Below, in pieces: positions 36,906-47,898 of a DNA stretch of 64,000 nt. Each line of letters starts with the position of its first letter. Position 1 is the first letter of the stretch. The translations under genes were made by a program, and so were the position numbers. This DNA comes from Endothia cerciana (Eukaryota > Ascomycota > Sordariomycetes > Diaporthales > Cryphonectriaceae), in NCBI GenBank assembly GCA_026119935.1, contig JALRMH010000024.1:248001-312000 (forward strand), read 5' to 3'. Under the pieces are notes generated by a model. The model had not been told where the DNA came from. It saw only the letters and a list, made by a program, of their open reading frames with translations, and did not search any database.

Positions 36906-37944
36906 GGCGCCCCCGCCCCAACAAGCCCCGACGCACCCCCAGCCGCGACAGACCAAGAAGCGAAAGCTGAACGACCAACAGAGGCAGCAGCAACAATCAC
37001 AACAAGGTTCTGCCGGATCATCCGCGTCTAATTCCGATAGACTCGGCTTGCTGCAGACCAATCTTCCCTCGCCGGCTCCATCTGCCTCAGTACCTACCCC
37101 TCCTCCGGCAAACCAGCAGTCAAGCCAGCCGACGTCCAACGTGGCTTCCTCGAAGCAGACCGCCCCACCGCAGACGCCCCAGAATTGGAGTCTGGCAGGC
37201 CCCTCGAGCGCAGCTAGGAGCTCGTCCTCTGCCATGCCTCAATCTCCGGCGCCGGCCCTGGCACCTCCTCCCGAGGGCATATACCGTACATTCGAAGATC
37301 TCCTTACTGCCGTACAGCGTGTAGCCAAAGATCAGGGCTATGGTGTCGTTAAGCTTCGGTCCAGTAACTACCGTGAGGGCAAGCCGACGCGCTTCGACCT
37401 GGTCTGTGACCGCGGAGGAGTCAAATATAGCAGCACAGCCAAGAAGCGCAATCCCAGCACGCGAAAGGTGGACTGTCCGTGGCGCGGAAAGGCCGTGTGC
37501 GAAGTACAGCTGGGAAACCAGTGGCGCTTCGTGGTTCAAGAAGCACGGCATAATCACGAGCCTCGCGTGCCTACTGCAGCTCCGGGACAAGAAAGCAATC
37601 CCATGGCACAGAGTCTGAGGAGCCTGGTCCACAAAATCGACCGTCTGTCCCATGACACGTCTCAGGGCCTAGGCAGGATCGAAAGCCGCCTTGAGAGCAT
37701 CGAGAAACGCCTCGACGTCTTTGAGCAGAACCAGCAGAACCAGCAACAGCAACAGAACCACCAGAACCACCAGAACCACATGGTCAACAACCGTGTCCCG
37801 ATGATGGGCGGGCCGGGGATGCTGGACAGCAGAATGCAGCAAGTGGAGGCACGAATGGATGCGATGGAGTCCAGGGGCATGGATATGTCAATGGGCGATA
37901 TGGACCCGACTACACGGTCGTTGCTCACGGGCTCTACAATGTAA
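36409..37944 (+). CDS. Poly-Q protein with FAR1/WRKY-GCM1-type DNA-binding domain
   Basis: A probable transcription regulator of unknown target. From ATG 36409 it encodes 511 residues in one exon. The N-terminal half is low complexity: a His/Gln stretch (HHPHQHQHQHHAHAQ), 28 consecutive glutamines, and Pro/Ser/Gln-rich sequence. It also has a basic KKRKL nuclear-signal-like patch. The FAR1-like zinc-binding domain runs from FEDLLTAVQRVAKDQGYGVV through RFDLVCDRGG and DCPWRGKAVCEV to the terminal ARHNHEP, giving the C-C-HxH pattern. A coiled coil (SLVHKIDRLSHDTSQGLGRI) follows, and the end is Met/Gln-rich. FAR1 domains derive from Mutator-like transposases, but no transposase core is present here. 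The frame is open upstream to 36322, so the true start may lie in an earlier exon. Confidence 0.83.
36820..36903 (+). repeat. CAG/CAA repeat coding 28 glutamines
   Basis: A mixed CAG/CAA array inside the FAR1-domain gene. It codes an uninterrupted 28-Gln tract. The CAA interruptions should reduce slippage compared with a pure CAG array. Confidence 0.95.
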
Positions 37945-38386
37945 GACGAGCGGGGCCCTGCGCTTTATCCTCACCCATCAACCTGATTGGCTCACCTCGG
38001 TCTACAAATTGAATTGACCACACCAAACAGGAGGCCTCACAGCTCGACTACAAGGCTACTCCATAGTGTGACCACCTTTGGGGAGGTAGACACACTTGTT
38101 GCGACGAGCTCTGAGACTTGAGACTCCCCAAGGCCCCATTTTATCGTGCCTCATGAACGACCTTTTCACAAACACACAACTCAGACAAGACTCTGTGCAT
38201 TACCGGGAGATTTTGGAGTGTTCGGCAGTCCGTGTTCAAATCTCACTTTCGGTTTCTTTAAAGGGAAGGGGGGCCAGGCATTTGGGGCGTTACTTGGATG
38301 GCCGTCAGCCTTGGATATCCTCTGCACTGACGAGGCCTACTTTCCTTCCCACTGTCAAGAGCTGAAGCACAATGTCGGCTGTAAAA

Positions 38387-38418
<32 letters not shown>

Positions 38419-40359
38419 TTTCACATGCCTCTGGTCATGGCTATGGCTTGTAGATGTCGAGGGGGAAACTCATGTTGTAAATACCAACCAATACACAGCA
38501 CTTATCGGCTGTTACCTCAGAGCAGATGGCTGAAAGCCCACGGCGCCCTTTTAGAATGTGACTCGAGATGGCCGTTTGATGATTGGACTGCCACGTCATG
38601 CCCTCGGTGACACCCGATCATCCGAGCACCTTGCTGGGCCTTATCAACCGGCACTCCAGGGATTCATGAGTGCCGCTGGGCCATCTCAGTACAGAGGCCT
38701 TGGTATCGATTTTCTTTTCCTCTCGACGGCGAAGACGCTCATGTTCCCTCGACAACGAGCAAGCACAGTGTGGGACTCAGCATCGGGCCGCAGTAGTCTC
38801 CCCCGATCTACGGGTCGCTACTCGTCCCTTTGGGTGCTTTGTACTACACCGGGTATGCCCGTCCGGTCAGGGATGGAGACTAGTCGTCAACAGCATTGGC
38901 TGGAGTGGTCCAGCTGGCGTGACTGGTTGAGACACGAGTGCGGACATGGGGCCGAGATCGAGCGACACGATTAGGAGGCCTGGTGAAGAGCACCCCAGCC
39001 TCTGGGACATCTCGACCTCTGTTCTTCCTCATGCGGTGGAAGACTGGGCGATTCCTCGATCGCTTGACCCCAGTAACCGGGCTTGCCCGGATACCCAGAA
39101 AGGCACCGGTGTCAAGGAGCGTACACAAGATCCAAACCCCGTCAACACGGTTGGGGAAGGTGGCGTCGCAATTGTAGTCCTTCAGTATTAGTAATCTCAG
39201 ATCCCGCATTCACGTGGTTGACACCGCGAGACCCTCATGACAGACGGGGTTTTACAGGCTCATGGCACCGCGTGGGCACTCGCTGCTTCCCAGAGTGATC
39301 TTCAAGAGGACCCTTCCCTGGTGGATCCGGCCGTCGCCACGTACGGTCTTGCTGGTATAAGCCAACGAGGAGGGCAGCGCTCCTGGGATGCCTCGACGCG
39401 CAGCTTTTTCGAAGCAGTCCTGTCCATGGTTTCTAGCTGTGCGAGCTGGATGTTGCTCCCCAAAACGACTGTTCAGGTAAGCGCGGTCATGCGCATGCCG
39501 GTGGCTGCTGGCGGAGTCAGCGACTCGCAGTCAAAAATGGTGTGCAAACGAAAAGTGCGAGGGCATGTCTGATTTGCTCATAACCCGAATACACCACCAC
39601 GGCGCATTCGGAACCTCCCACCCCCAAACGACTTCCGGTACTCAGTGCGATGTGATTCAAAACGAATCATGCGTGCCAGGGAAGCCTGAATACTCTTCTC
39701 CTAGAACAACATTCTGGTGGTTGAGGCTGTGCCCGAGCAACAGCACCGGGGGTAGAGCATCCCCTCTACGGCCATTCTGCGGAATATGCCGACACAGCAT
39801 TCGCGTTCAGATTGTAATCAGCAGTGTCAAGGTAAGTCGTGCCTCCTGCAGGATACACCCGCATCCACCCCCCTGCAAATTCAATATGCGTCATGTACAT
39901 GCTATGGTAGTACTACTATTACCTCCAGTAGGTCACCGTACCCACGAGGGATATCGGCCCACTCACGCGGGCAGGTTGTTGGCATTCTGGGGGGGCCCCT
40001 GAGAAAGCACTAAGACATACTGTGGTAGCGCATGCAAGAGTATCACCAGCGGCGCGCCAATTGGACCGTGAATGATTTGCAATGGCTTTGATAATCAGCC
40101 TTTGGCGTTATGACCAGGAGCCGATATGGAAATACTTGGTCATGACCTCGGAGATTATTAGCATATGTCGCGACGCTGCGTTCTGGGACCTTTGTTAAGT
40201 ATATAGAACATTCCTACACATAACTCGTTGTGGAATACTGGGTCCTTTTCTTCTTCTTCCTTTTCCTTTTTATTTTTATTTTTTAAAGGTGCTCTGCCCA
40301 CTGGGTATGCCGGGACGGAACATCCACGGTACCATCGAAATCTGTGTCCTGTGGGATCC
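37945..40359. other. Intergenic, no gene seen
   Basis: A 2.4 kb stretch between two plus-strand genes. Open frames such as 38558-38974 and 39565-40002 (both +, about 140 codons) lack motifs. A pyrimidine-rich stretch lies at about 40244-40285, just upstream of the hemerythrin gene. Confidence 0.5.
38396..38418. repeat. (CA)n microsatellite
   Basis: About 11-12 CA units, downstream of the FAR1-domain gene. Confidence 0.88.
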
Positions 40360-41275
40360 ATGCGCTCTGTCGCTAGCCTCGGCTTTCAGAGGGCACTCCT
40401 TAGACCACTCGCCACAGGCTCACTGAGGTTCTCAAGTTTGCCATCATCGTTGAGAGCCGGGGTCGTATCCGAACAAGAAAGGCCTCGTCATCCCTCGGGT
40501 CTGTCATTCTCCTCCCAGTGTCGACTACGCCGCGACGTAGCCAGCATGGCGTCCGCCGCAGAGGACCATCCCGAGACACCACTCGTGCCCGACGATCCAT
40601 GCGGGAAAGCCGCAGAAGCAGACGCAAAAGCAGAAGCGGGCGCGGATGGGCCTACCGCTGAAGAGACAGAACCCGCACTGCCGCCGTTATCGCCCCATGA
40701 GTTCAGGCAGTACAACAGGCTGGCCGAGCACATGGATCACTTCGTACGGCCCCCCTCAGCCTCCCAGAACCTGGCGACCGGGCGCGCGGCCCAGATCGAT
40801 CTCCACTGACTTGTAACCCTCCCAGCATGAGCACTTCCGCCGCTCCTGGACGACGCTCTACAACGCGGCGTCCTCGGGCCGCAGGCCGGCGGGCATGGGC
40901 CCCAAGCAGTTCCTGGACGAGGGGCTCTCGTTCATCATCCAGCTCACCCTGCACCACAACATCGAGGAGACGCACATCTTCCCGGTGCTGGCGCGCAAGA
41001 TGCCCGAGTTCCAGTCGGGCCAGAAGGGCGGGCGGAAGGCCGCGGAGCTTCTGCAGCAGCACGAGGAGATCCACCGGGGGATGGACGCCATGGAGGATTA
41101 CCTGAGGAGGTGTAAGAACAGGGAGGTGGACCTGGAGATGGGGGTGCTGAGGGGCAAGATGGACACGTGGGGGGAGGTGTTGTGGAAGCATCTGGACCAG
41201 GAGGTGAGGACGCTCGGCGCGGAAAATGTGAGGCGTTATTTCACGTTGGAGGAGGTCAGGAGGATACCCATGTGA
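40360..41275 (+). CDS. Hemerythrin (HHE)-domain protein
   Basis: A di-iron or metal-binding four-helix protein of unassigned role. Exons 40360-40743 and 40826-41275 are joined by an 82-bp GTACGG...CAG intron, giving 277 residues. Probable ligands are H131 (HEHFRRSW), H172 and E175 with H178 (HHNIEETHIF), H207 and H211 (HEEIHRGM), and H250 with E254 (HLDQEVR), matching the hemerythrin H-HxxxE-H-HxxxE pattern. The first ~40 residues (MRSVASLGFQRALLRPLATG) are Arg/Ser/Leu-rich without acids, like a mitochondrial presequence. An internal in-frame ATG at 40546 (MASAAEDHPET) would give a cytosolic form. Which start is used cannot be decided from sequence. Confidence 0.9.
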
Positions 41276-41604
41276 AGAAAGGCCTGGTTTATTTTTATTC
41301 TTTTATTTGTTTCTGTTCTAATTCGTATAAGACCTCTATAGCTGACCTGCCGATGTATTATACCCGCTCTTCTACATAATCTCTCCCACAAATCACATCG
41401 CACTCGCGAGCACTAGCCCAGTGAGGCCCCGTGCCCTCCGAGGACGCCGGGGCACTTACGTCGTGGCGAGGCTGCTGGCCCAGCCGCGACCAGGCCCTTG
41501 ACGGCATTTCCGGCGGCACACGCATCATACTGCTGTTCCTTCCGTCCATGCGGAAGTACCAAGATGTCCTGCCGCACCAGCTTCTTGTGGTCCTCGGCAG
41601 CATG

Positions 41605-42560
41605 GGCCACAAAAGGTTGGGTGCAAATTTGGCGAGCGCCTCGGGAGTATCGGGATCGTGACAATGCTGACCGTGCACTCCAGGATACTCTACGGTCAAG
41701 GGCTCTCCACGGTATACGTTAGATTTTGGCCAACGTCCCGGACATACGGGAGCGACCACTCAGATGTTATGTCGGAGCCATCACGAGCGATCTTGTAAAG
41801 ACAGGAGAGTCGTGTTGCACTGGCAATTGCGGCACTGTCTTTCGTTAGCCTGCGTATCTCCCCATAGACCATACCTCCAGCCGACTCACAGCCCGCCAGC
41901 AATGAAGAGCATCGAAGCGCTCATCTTCTGCTTCAGTGGCAGCTCCAGCTTCAGAAAGTACGGCAGCGGCGCTATACATAGCACAAGATCCGTCACGATG
42001 TTGATGAACGCGATGGCATTCAAGAGATTCAAGAAGCGATTGCAAGACTTCGAATGTCTCAGCATAGGGTCCCATGCCGCCTATACAGGGTGACAGATGA
42101 GGATCGAGGCGATCGTTGAAGTGACGAGAAAGGCCACTGTGGGGCCGAGAACGGCGGAGATGACCTGGTATAGCATCTTGTAGGGCAGGATACGGAGGCC
42201 AGAGCTGACGGTGCTGCGCTTTGCGAAGGAACTTACGAAGCCGTAGAGGAGTCGTCTCTATGAACCATCGAGGAAGGGGTGCTCAGACGGCCTCCAAGCG
42301 ATGTCTCTGTGCTCATCCTGGTTCAAGTTCCGACGAAGGAAGATGGAAGCACCGGTCACGACATCGACAGTATCTGGATGTACCGTCCTGCATATTGGAT
42401 GAGCAAGTGCTTCCGTGCCGGTTGGACTATCAACCTGAGTTGGCAAGGAGCCATAAACTATAGACTCGTTTGTGTTGGTCGGAGCAGCCAGACACTGATC
42501 TACCCGTAGTCGGATAACAATGCCTATCACACTTACTGAAACCTCCGGCAGTACTATGGG
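41605..42560 (-). pseudogene. Decayed rhodopsin-domain (Pth11-like) integral membrane protein gene
   Basis: Reading the minus strand, pieces of a fungal rhodopsin-like seven-helix protein appear in order: VSVIGIVIRLRV, LLIQYAGRYIQILSMS, LLYGFVSSFAKRSTVSSGLR, VISAVLGPTVAFLVTS, ICHPV, AWDPMLRHSKSCNRFLNLL, INIVTDLVLCIAPLPYFLKL, LPLKQKMSASMLFIAGGL, AIASATRLSCLYKIARDGSD and LECTVSIVTIPIL. They are not joined in one frame. In-frame TAGs lie at 42258-42260, at 42081-42083 (right after CHPV) and at 41690-41692. Frameshifts are needed around 42370 and near 41640. A GTGAGT...CAG intron after AGGL is preserved. Introns might explain one break but not all of them. The 5' end is unclear; a start-like segment at 43221 (MKPLGGPSAPPPDALVSISK) could belong to the same gene. 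Confidence 0.75.
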
Positions 42561-43487
42561 TCCGTCTTCTCCATGATGCGGATCTTTAGACTTGTTCCTA
42601 AGCTTTCCCCCACGAACCCATTCATGTCTTGAGATGGGTAGATACTTGAACACGTACGACGGTGGCGGAAGCAAAGAGCACGTCGAAGCTGTCGCGGATC
42701 AATGTATCGAGTCCAGCGGCAACGGTGATACGTCTTGCCTGTATCATCTTTTAGGCCACGGACCGCGAACTCTCTTGTCCTAGGAAGTCCTGAGTTGTGG
42801 CTCACTAGTTTTGTGAACCAGGAGAGAATGCGTCTGGGTATATGTCAAGGCTCACCGGCATGCCGGACGCAGAGCCGCCGTACCTGTTGGCATGGGCCAG
42901 CCTAGATATCTGCACAGGGGTGGCCGATCGCATTGAAAGACCACGATGTGCCGTCGCCAATTATCGAGCTGCGGCTAGGGGCAGTGTGAAAACAATGCAG
43001 CTGTCGAGGCTGTACCATAAAGACAACGGAGGACTTGTAACGGAAACTTCGTGTTGAGTATTGGACTTGAGCGAACTCTGGCCACGCGTGTTGCGTTGCA
43101 CTTGTCGTCTAACCCGGTGTTCAGAACGCTAGAAGAGGAGGAGGGATGCGAGTGATAGTACCTTTGAGATGGACACGAGGGCATCCGGGGGTGGAGCTGA
43201 GGGCCCACCTAGAGGCTTCATTCAGTGGGGTCTATCTTATCACCCACTGCACGTCTCCCCCATTGACCCCGCGCTCGCCAGTTGGAGCTTCTAGTTCCCA
43301 TCCCATTGGTACCTGACCACCTACTACAGTAGCAGCCGTGGTGAAGTCGCCAAAGCCTACTAAACAATCTCCCACCATCAGTGTTCCTACAGTGATTGGC
43401 AACGAACGTTGTGCCGCAATCCGACCAGGCCGCCCCTGACATACTGTGATACCCAAGATTGAACACCTCCAAGGGAAACCAGTCATC
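42561..43487. other. Possible 5' remnants of the decayed membrane-protein gene, and CSN5 promoter
   Basis: The minus strand shows isolated coding-looking pieces with splice-like borders: an ATG at 43221 followed by a hydrophobic segment and then a stop, and ISRLAHANRYGGSASGMP between CAG and GTGAGC (about 42859-42912). They fit no single intact frame. The CSN5 promoter must lie in the right part. Confidence 0.4.
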
Positions 43488-44519
43488 ATGGAGGCCTCGG
43501 CGCTGAAGGGCTGGGAGCTGGAGAACAACGTGAAGCTCGTCGACCCGACCCGCGACTCCCTCTACAAGCTCGACGATGACCACCACAAGGCCCTACGCGC
43601 CGCCAAGCCATGGAAGAGCGACCCTAACTATTTCAAGACCGTCCGCATCTCCGCCGTCGCCCTCATCAAGATGGTCATGCACGCCCGGTCCGGCGGTACC
43701 CTCGAAATCATGGGCCTGATGCAGGGCTTCGTCGAGGAGGGCGCCCTGGTCGTCACCGACGCCTTTCGCCTGCCCGTCGAGGGCACCGAGACGCGCGTGA
43801 ACGCACAGGACGAGGCGAACGAGTACATGGTCAACTTTCCCGCCCTGGCCCGGGAGCAGGGCGCCCGCCAGGAAAACATCCTCGGCTGGTACCACAGCCA
43901 TCCGGGCTACGGCTGCTGGCTGTCGGGCATCGACGTGGCGACGCAGCACAACTGGCAGACCTTCGAGGACCCCTTCGTCGCCGTCGTGATCGACCCCCAC
44001 CGGACCATCAGCGCGGGCAAGGTCGAGATTGGCGCGTTCAGGACATACCCCGAGAACTACAAGCCCACGGGCGAGTACGGCTCCGACGGGTACCAGACGG
44101 TGCCGATGGCCAAGGCGGAGGACTTCGGTGCGCACGCGGACCGGTACTACAGCCTGGATGTGGAGACGTTCAAGAGCACGCTGGAGTCGCAGCTGTTGGA
44201 CCTGCTGTGGAACAAGTACTGGGTGCAGACGCTCTCGGCGAACCCGCTCATCACCAACCGCGACTACGGCACCAAGCAGATGTTGGATCTGGGATCGAAG
44301 GTCAGGGAGCTCACCAAGGATCTGCAGCGTAAGGGCCGTGCTCTTCCGCAGATGGGCTCCTCGATCTTCGCAGGCGCTGGCGGGAGCGGAGCAGCCATCG
44401 ACCAGAGCGTCGAGAAGCTGGCGAGGGACAGCAAGCAGATCGCCGCGAAGGAGGAGACTGGTCTGATGGCGGTGCAGGTCAAGGCCAAGATATTCAACGG
44501 CCTGGGCAGTGACGTTTGA
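43488..44519 (+). CDS. CSN5: COP9 signalosome catalytic subunit 5 (Rri1/Jab1)
   Basis: The deneddylase that removes NEDD8 from cullins, controlling SCF ubiquitin ligases and fungal development. A single exon encodes 343 residues. The JAMM zinc metalloprotease site is complete: E73 (TLEIMG), H136 and H138 (YHSHPG), and D149 (GCWLSGID), with the CSN5-type stretch WYHSHPGYGCWLSGIDV. The N-terminal helix (LVDPTRDSLYKLDDDHHKAL) and the C-terminal helical bundle (SQLLDLLWNKYWVQTLSANP) match the family in order and length. The ATG at 43488 precedes the conserved N-terminus; the frame is open a little further upstream without an ATG. It is convergent with the mitochondrial GluRS gene. Confidence 0.97.
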   Translation: MEASALKGWELENNVKLVDPTRDSLYKLDDDHHKALRAAKPWKSDPNYFKTVRISAVALIKMVMHARSGGTLEIMGLMQGFVEEGALVVTDAFRLPVEGTETRVNAQDEANEYMVNFPALAREQGARQENILGWYHSHPGYGCWLSGIDVATQHNWQTFEDPFVAVVIDPHRTISAGKVEIGAFRTYPENYKPTGEYGSDGYQTVPMAKAEDFGAHADRYYSLDVETFKSTLESQLLDLLWNKYWVQTLSANPLITNRDYGTKQMLDLGSKVRELTKDLQRKGRALPQMGSSIFAGAGGSGAAIDQSVEKLARDSKQIAAKEETGLMAVQVKAKIFNGLGSDV

Positions 44520-44820
44520 GACAAAGGCTTTCCCGGTTGTCGCTGGAGTTGGGAGGCATAAATGGCGCTACGATACCATCCTTGCCCTGAGCACATCTCG
44601 ATGGGCAAAATTCATGAGGGAACACCGCACAATGCGAAGGGTTAGCTGCGCATGGCACTGCATAGACGGCGTTTAGATGGGTCAATTGAACAGGGTCTTT
44701 GATGAGGTTCCGTCTTTGATAGGGGGGGTTTACAACATAACATGCTAGATGCATCCATGCCAGGCGATACATTCGAGTAACACTGCCCAACCCGCTCGTC
44801 CGCCGGCGTCGCCGAAGTCA
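44520..44820. other. Convergent 3' intergenic region
   Basis: About 300 bp between the CSN5 and GluRS stop codons. Nothing else seen. Confidence 0.7.
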
Positions 44821-47800
44821 TCAACCTCTTCGATCCTGCCTCGCCCACGCAGTCGGTCTTCGTTCTAGCTCAGCCATATCCACAACATCCTCCTCAATGG
44901 CCTCCTTGCGGACCATGCGCTCGCGCTTCTCGGCCTGTATTATATGACCTGTAGCGGAGAAGGCAGTTCCACCGAGTTCTGATGTGCGACCGTTGATACC
45001 TCTAGGTACTCCACCGAGCGCACTCCCCGAGTACATCGGGCCTTGCTCCTGCGAGGCCTTGAGTCTGTCAAGCCGCCCGTATTCTCGGTTGGGTCGCTCC
45101 ATTCGCTTCTGGGCTCTGCGCTTTGACACCCCAGCATTGAGAGCGTAGTTGTTCCTGAGCTGTGCTTTGTAGTCCGCACCCGGCTGACCAGGCAGAGACA
45201 GCCTGCCCTTGTCAGGGTCAGAAACTCGGAACCCGCCACTTCTCCTCTTTGATATTTCGGTGTTCGAGGCTCGCATCTGCCGGATGTGGGCTTCGAGGTC
45301 CGGTATCGGGTCTCCTGCTAAAAATGAACCGCGCTTCCCAGGCCCTTCGGGATACAGAGGCGTGGTGAGATTTGTACGTGCTGGCTTCCTGGTTGGGTCG
45401 CGTGGCCTTTCACTCCGTGGTGGGGAGTTCCGGCCGTCCGCTGCCACGGCATACTCGTCCGACTTCGTGCTCAGATTGAGGTGACGTGTGCCGTTCTTCC
45501 ACTCGTCAAATCGTAGGAAGACTGGTGATCGCTCGACTTCGCTGGGTGATGTCCTGGAAGACACCTTGGGAGGCGGAGAGAATGGGTGCGTCACGAAAGG
45601 TCCTTTAGGCTCGTCCTGCGGCGATGGACTCTGCTCCATCTCCCTCCCCACCTCCTTCGACACCGTCTCCTGAACCCTGACGTCCCGGGCTTTGATCCCC
45701 ATGGGAGAGCTCCTATTAGGTGTCTCTTGTTCAGCTTTCCCATCGAGGAATCCTCCCATGTATTGAATGCGTACCTTCCTGGCCTCCTGCTCGACCTCTG
45801 CCTTCTTCTTCTCGTTCTTGATCTTCTCCTCCTGGAACGCGGCCGCCTTCCGTGCCGCCCTCAGGCGCGTGAGCGACTCCTTCGGCCCCCATAGCAACAT
45901 CATCGGCATGATGGACACCCCCGACTTGTTGTTGAGGAGAGCCCACCGCAGAAATTTCCACCCGGCGCTCTGGTCCACGACCTGGCCCTTCTTGGTGTCG
46001 TAGAACTGGACTGACATGACAAGCTCCTTCACGACGGCACCGAGGGTCTCTTCGTTCCAGTCTGAACCCTCGAGACTCGTAAGCTTAGCCCTGAACCACT
46101 GCAGCACCTTGGAAATGTCTGTATTGACGACACCTTTCTTCTCCTTGTTGATTTGGACGCGGGCCACGCCCTCCTGCATCTCAAGGTAACTCTCCCTCAG
46201 GGCGGCCACCGAGATGGGATAGAAGGCGTAAATGTTGTCGTAGACAAATTGGGAGGGGTCGTCCAGGGAGCCCTTCCGGCTCTTCAGGACCGTGTGAATG
46301 TAGTCCTCAGTTATGCCGTCCTCATGGATGATGCGTGGACTAACGCCCCCAAGGATACTGCGCAATTCCTCGTCCACAGATGCCGGGTCAGTTCGATACT
46401 TCTCAAGAACGGCGTCGATTTTCTGCAGCTCGGCCAACATGGGCTTGACGATGTATCTGCTTAGCGCCTCAGGATTCGCCATTTCCCCGGAGACTAGGCC
46501 ACGGGTGAACTTGGTCTGGAAGAACTTGAGTTTGGCCAGGTCAACAATGATGTCGCCTCGGGTGAATTTCAGTGTGAACTGCCCCAGATTAGCACTATAC
46601 TTCCCATTTACAGTAGGCGCGGCAGACTCACATTATTCTTCATGTCTTCCAGGGTCAGTATTCCTTGCTTGTTCAGATGTGGATTCTTCTGCAGGTTGGG
46701 ATCCCAACCAAGCAAGGCGGAGAAATTCAGCAGGGCCTCCGGCATGATCTTGTTGGCTCGGTAGACATTTATGCCGATATTGTCGATGTCTCTTTTGCTC
46801 AACTTCTGCCGTTGTGAGTCGACGAGTAGACCCACGTGTGCGAAACTGGGAGGTTGCCACCCAAAGGCACCGTACAACTCAACATGTTTTGGTGTTGAAA
46901 TGAGCCATTCCTGGAGCCAGTCAGTTCGTGTCCTAACATGATGTTCGGATGCTCCTCAAAACATACTGCACCCCGAATAACGTGTGTGATCTCCATGAAG
47001 TGGTCATCGATGACGTTGGCAAAGTGATATGTCGGGTAGCCATCGCTTTTCATGATGATGAAGTTGTCCTCGCGCTCATTCTTCTTGTAGGCACCATACA
47101 CCAGGTCTGACGCTGAGACCGGAACCTCTGCCGACTTGAACCTGATGGTATGCGGCTCACCGTTTGCCGCTCGCCTGTCGGATTCGGGCTTTTTTATGCC
47201 CATACATGTTCCCGGGTAGTGCGCTGTGCCGCCGCTGGCGGTGGCCTGTTTGATGTTGAACTCGAGGTCCTCCCTCGTGCAGAAGCACCGGAAAGCACGG
47301 TCGGTCTCCAAGAGGGATTTTGCATGTTGTTGATACAGGTCGAGACGTTCGGACTGCGAGGCATCAGCATCCTGCGCAAGACATTCTAGGAAGCGGAATA
47401 TCTCACACACCTGCTTGTATGGGCCGAATGGGCCACCCTTATCCGGGCCTGAGGAAAACAATGAGCTTCACAGTCCATAGAGTTCTACGCCCACGAGACG
47501 TACCCTCATCCCATTGGAGACCTGCCCAAGTCAAATCATCATATAGCCGTGACTCCGAGTCTGCCACAAAGCGTGTCTGCATGCATCGTCAGCGACTCGG
47601 CCAACCACACTAGTCGGTGTCGGCTCACCTGGTCGGTATCCTCAAGCCGGATGAGGAACTGGCCGCCCGTCGCCTGCGCCAGCAAGTAATTGAACAAAGC
47701 CGTCCGTAGCGAGCCAAGGTGCAGGTATCCCGTCGGCGAAGGCGCAAACCTCGTTCGTGCAGGCGTCTTAGGCAGGGCCCATGCCGGCTCGCCTTGCTGC

Positions 47801-47898
47801 TTAGGTTTCCCGATCAGGGCGTAATGGCGCACCTGGGTGAGACGGAATGAGAGGCATCTCGCATGTAAAGGCCTCCGGAAGAGCAGTAGGCCGCTCAT
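44821..47898 (-). CDS. MSE1: Mitochondrial glutamyl-tRNA synthetase with a long C-terminal extension
   Basis: It charges tRNA-Glu (and possibly tRNA-Gln) in mitochondria. Six exons (47629-47898, 47504-47576, 47411-47448, 46967-47353, 46632-46910, 44821-46578) give 934 residues. A basic N-terminal leader precedes the class I HIGH-type motif in TRFAPSPTGYLHLGSLRTAL. RGAEWLISTPKHVELY and the KMSKS-type KLSKRD follow, then the helical anticodon-binding region ending near RLRAARKAA at about residue 594. The intron at GTGTGTG...CAG is certain because PYKQSERLDLYQQHAKSLLE is the family sequence. About 340 further residues follow in the same exon, rich in Lys, Arg, Ser, Pro and Glu and with no domain I recognise, whereas usual family members end here. 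Confidence 0.92.

Noticed and set aside
42258..42674. 138-codon minus-strand open frame
   Set aside because: It overlaps the decayed membrane-protein gene. Only part of it (near RRNLNQDEH) fits the relic, so I folded it into the pseudogene instead of calling a separate gene.
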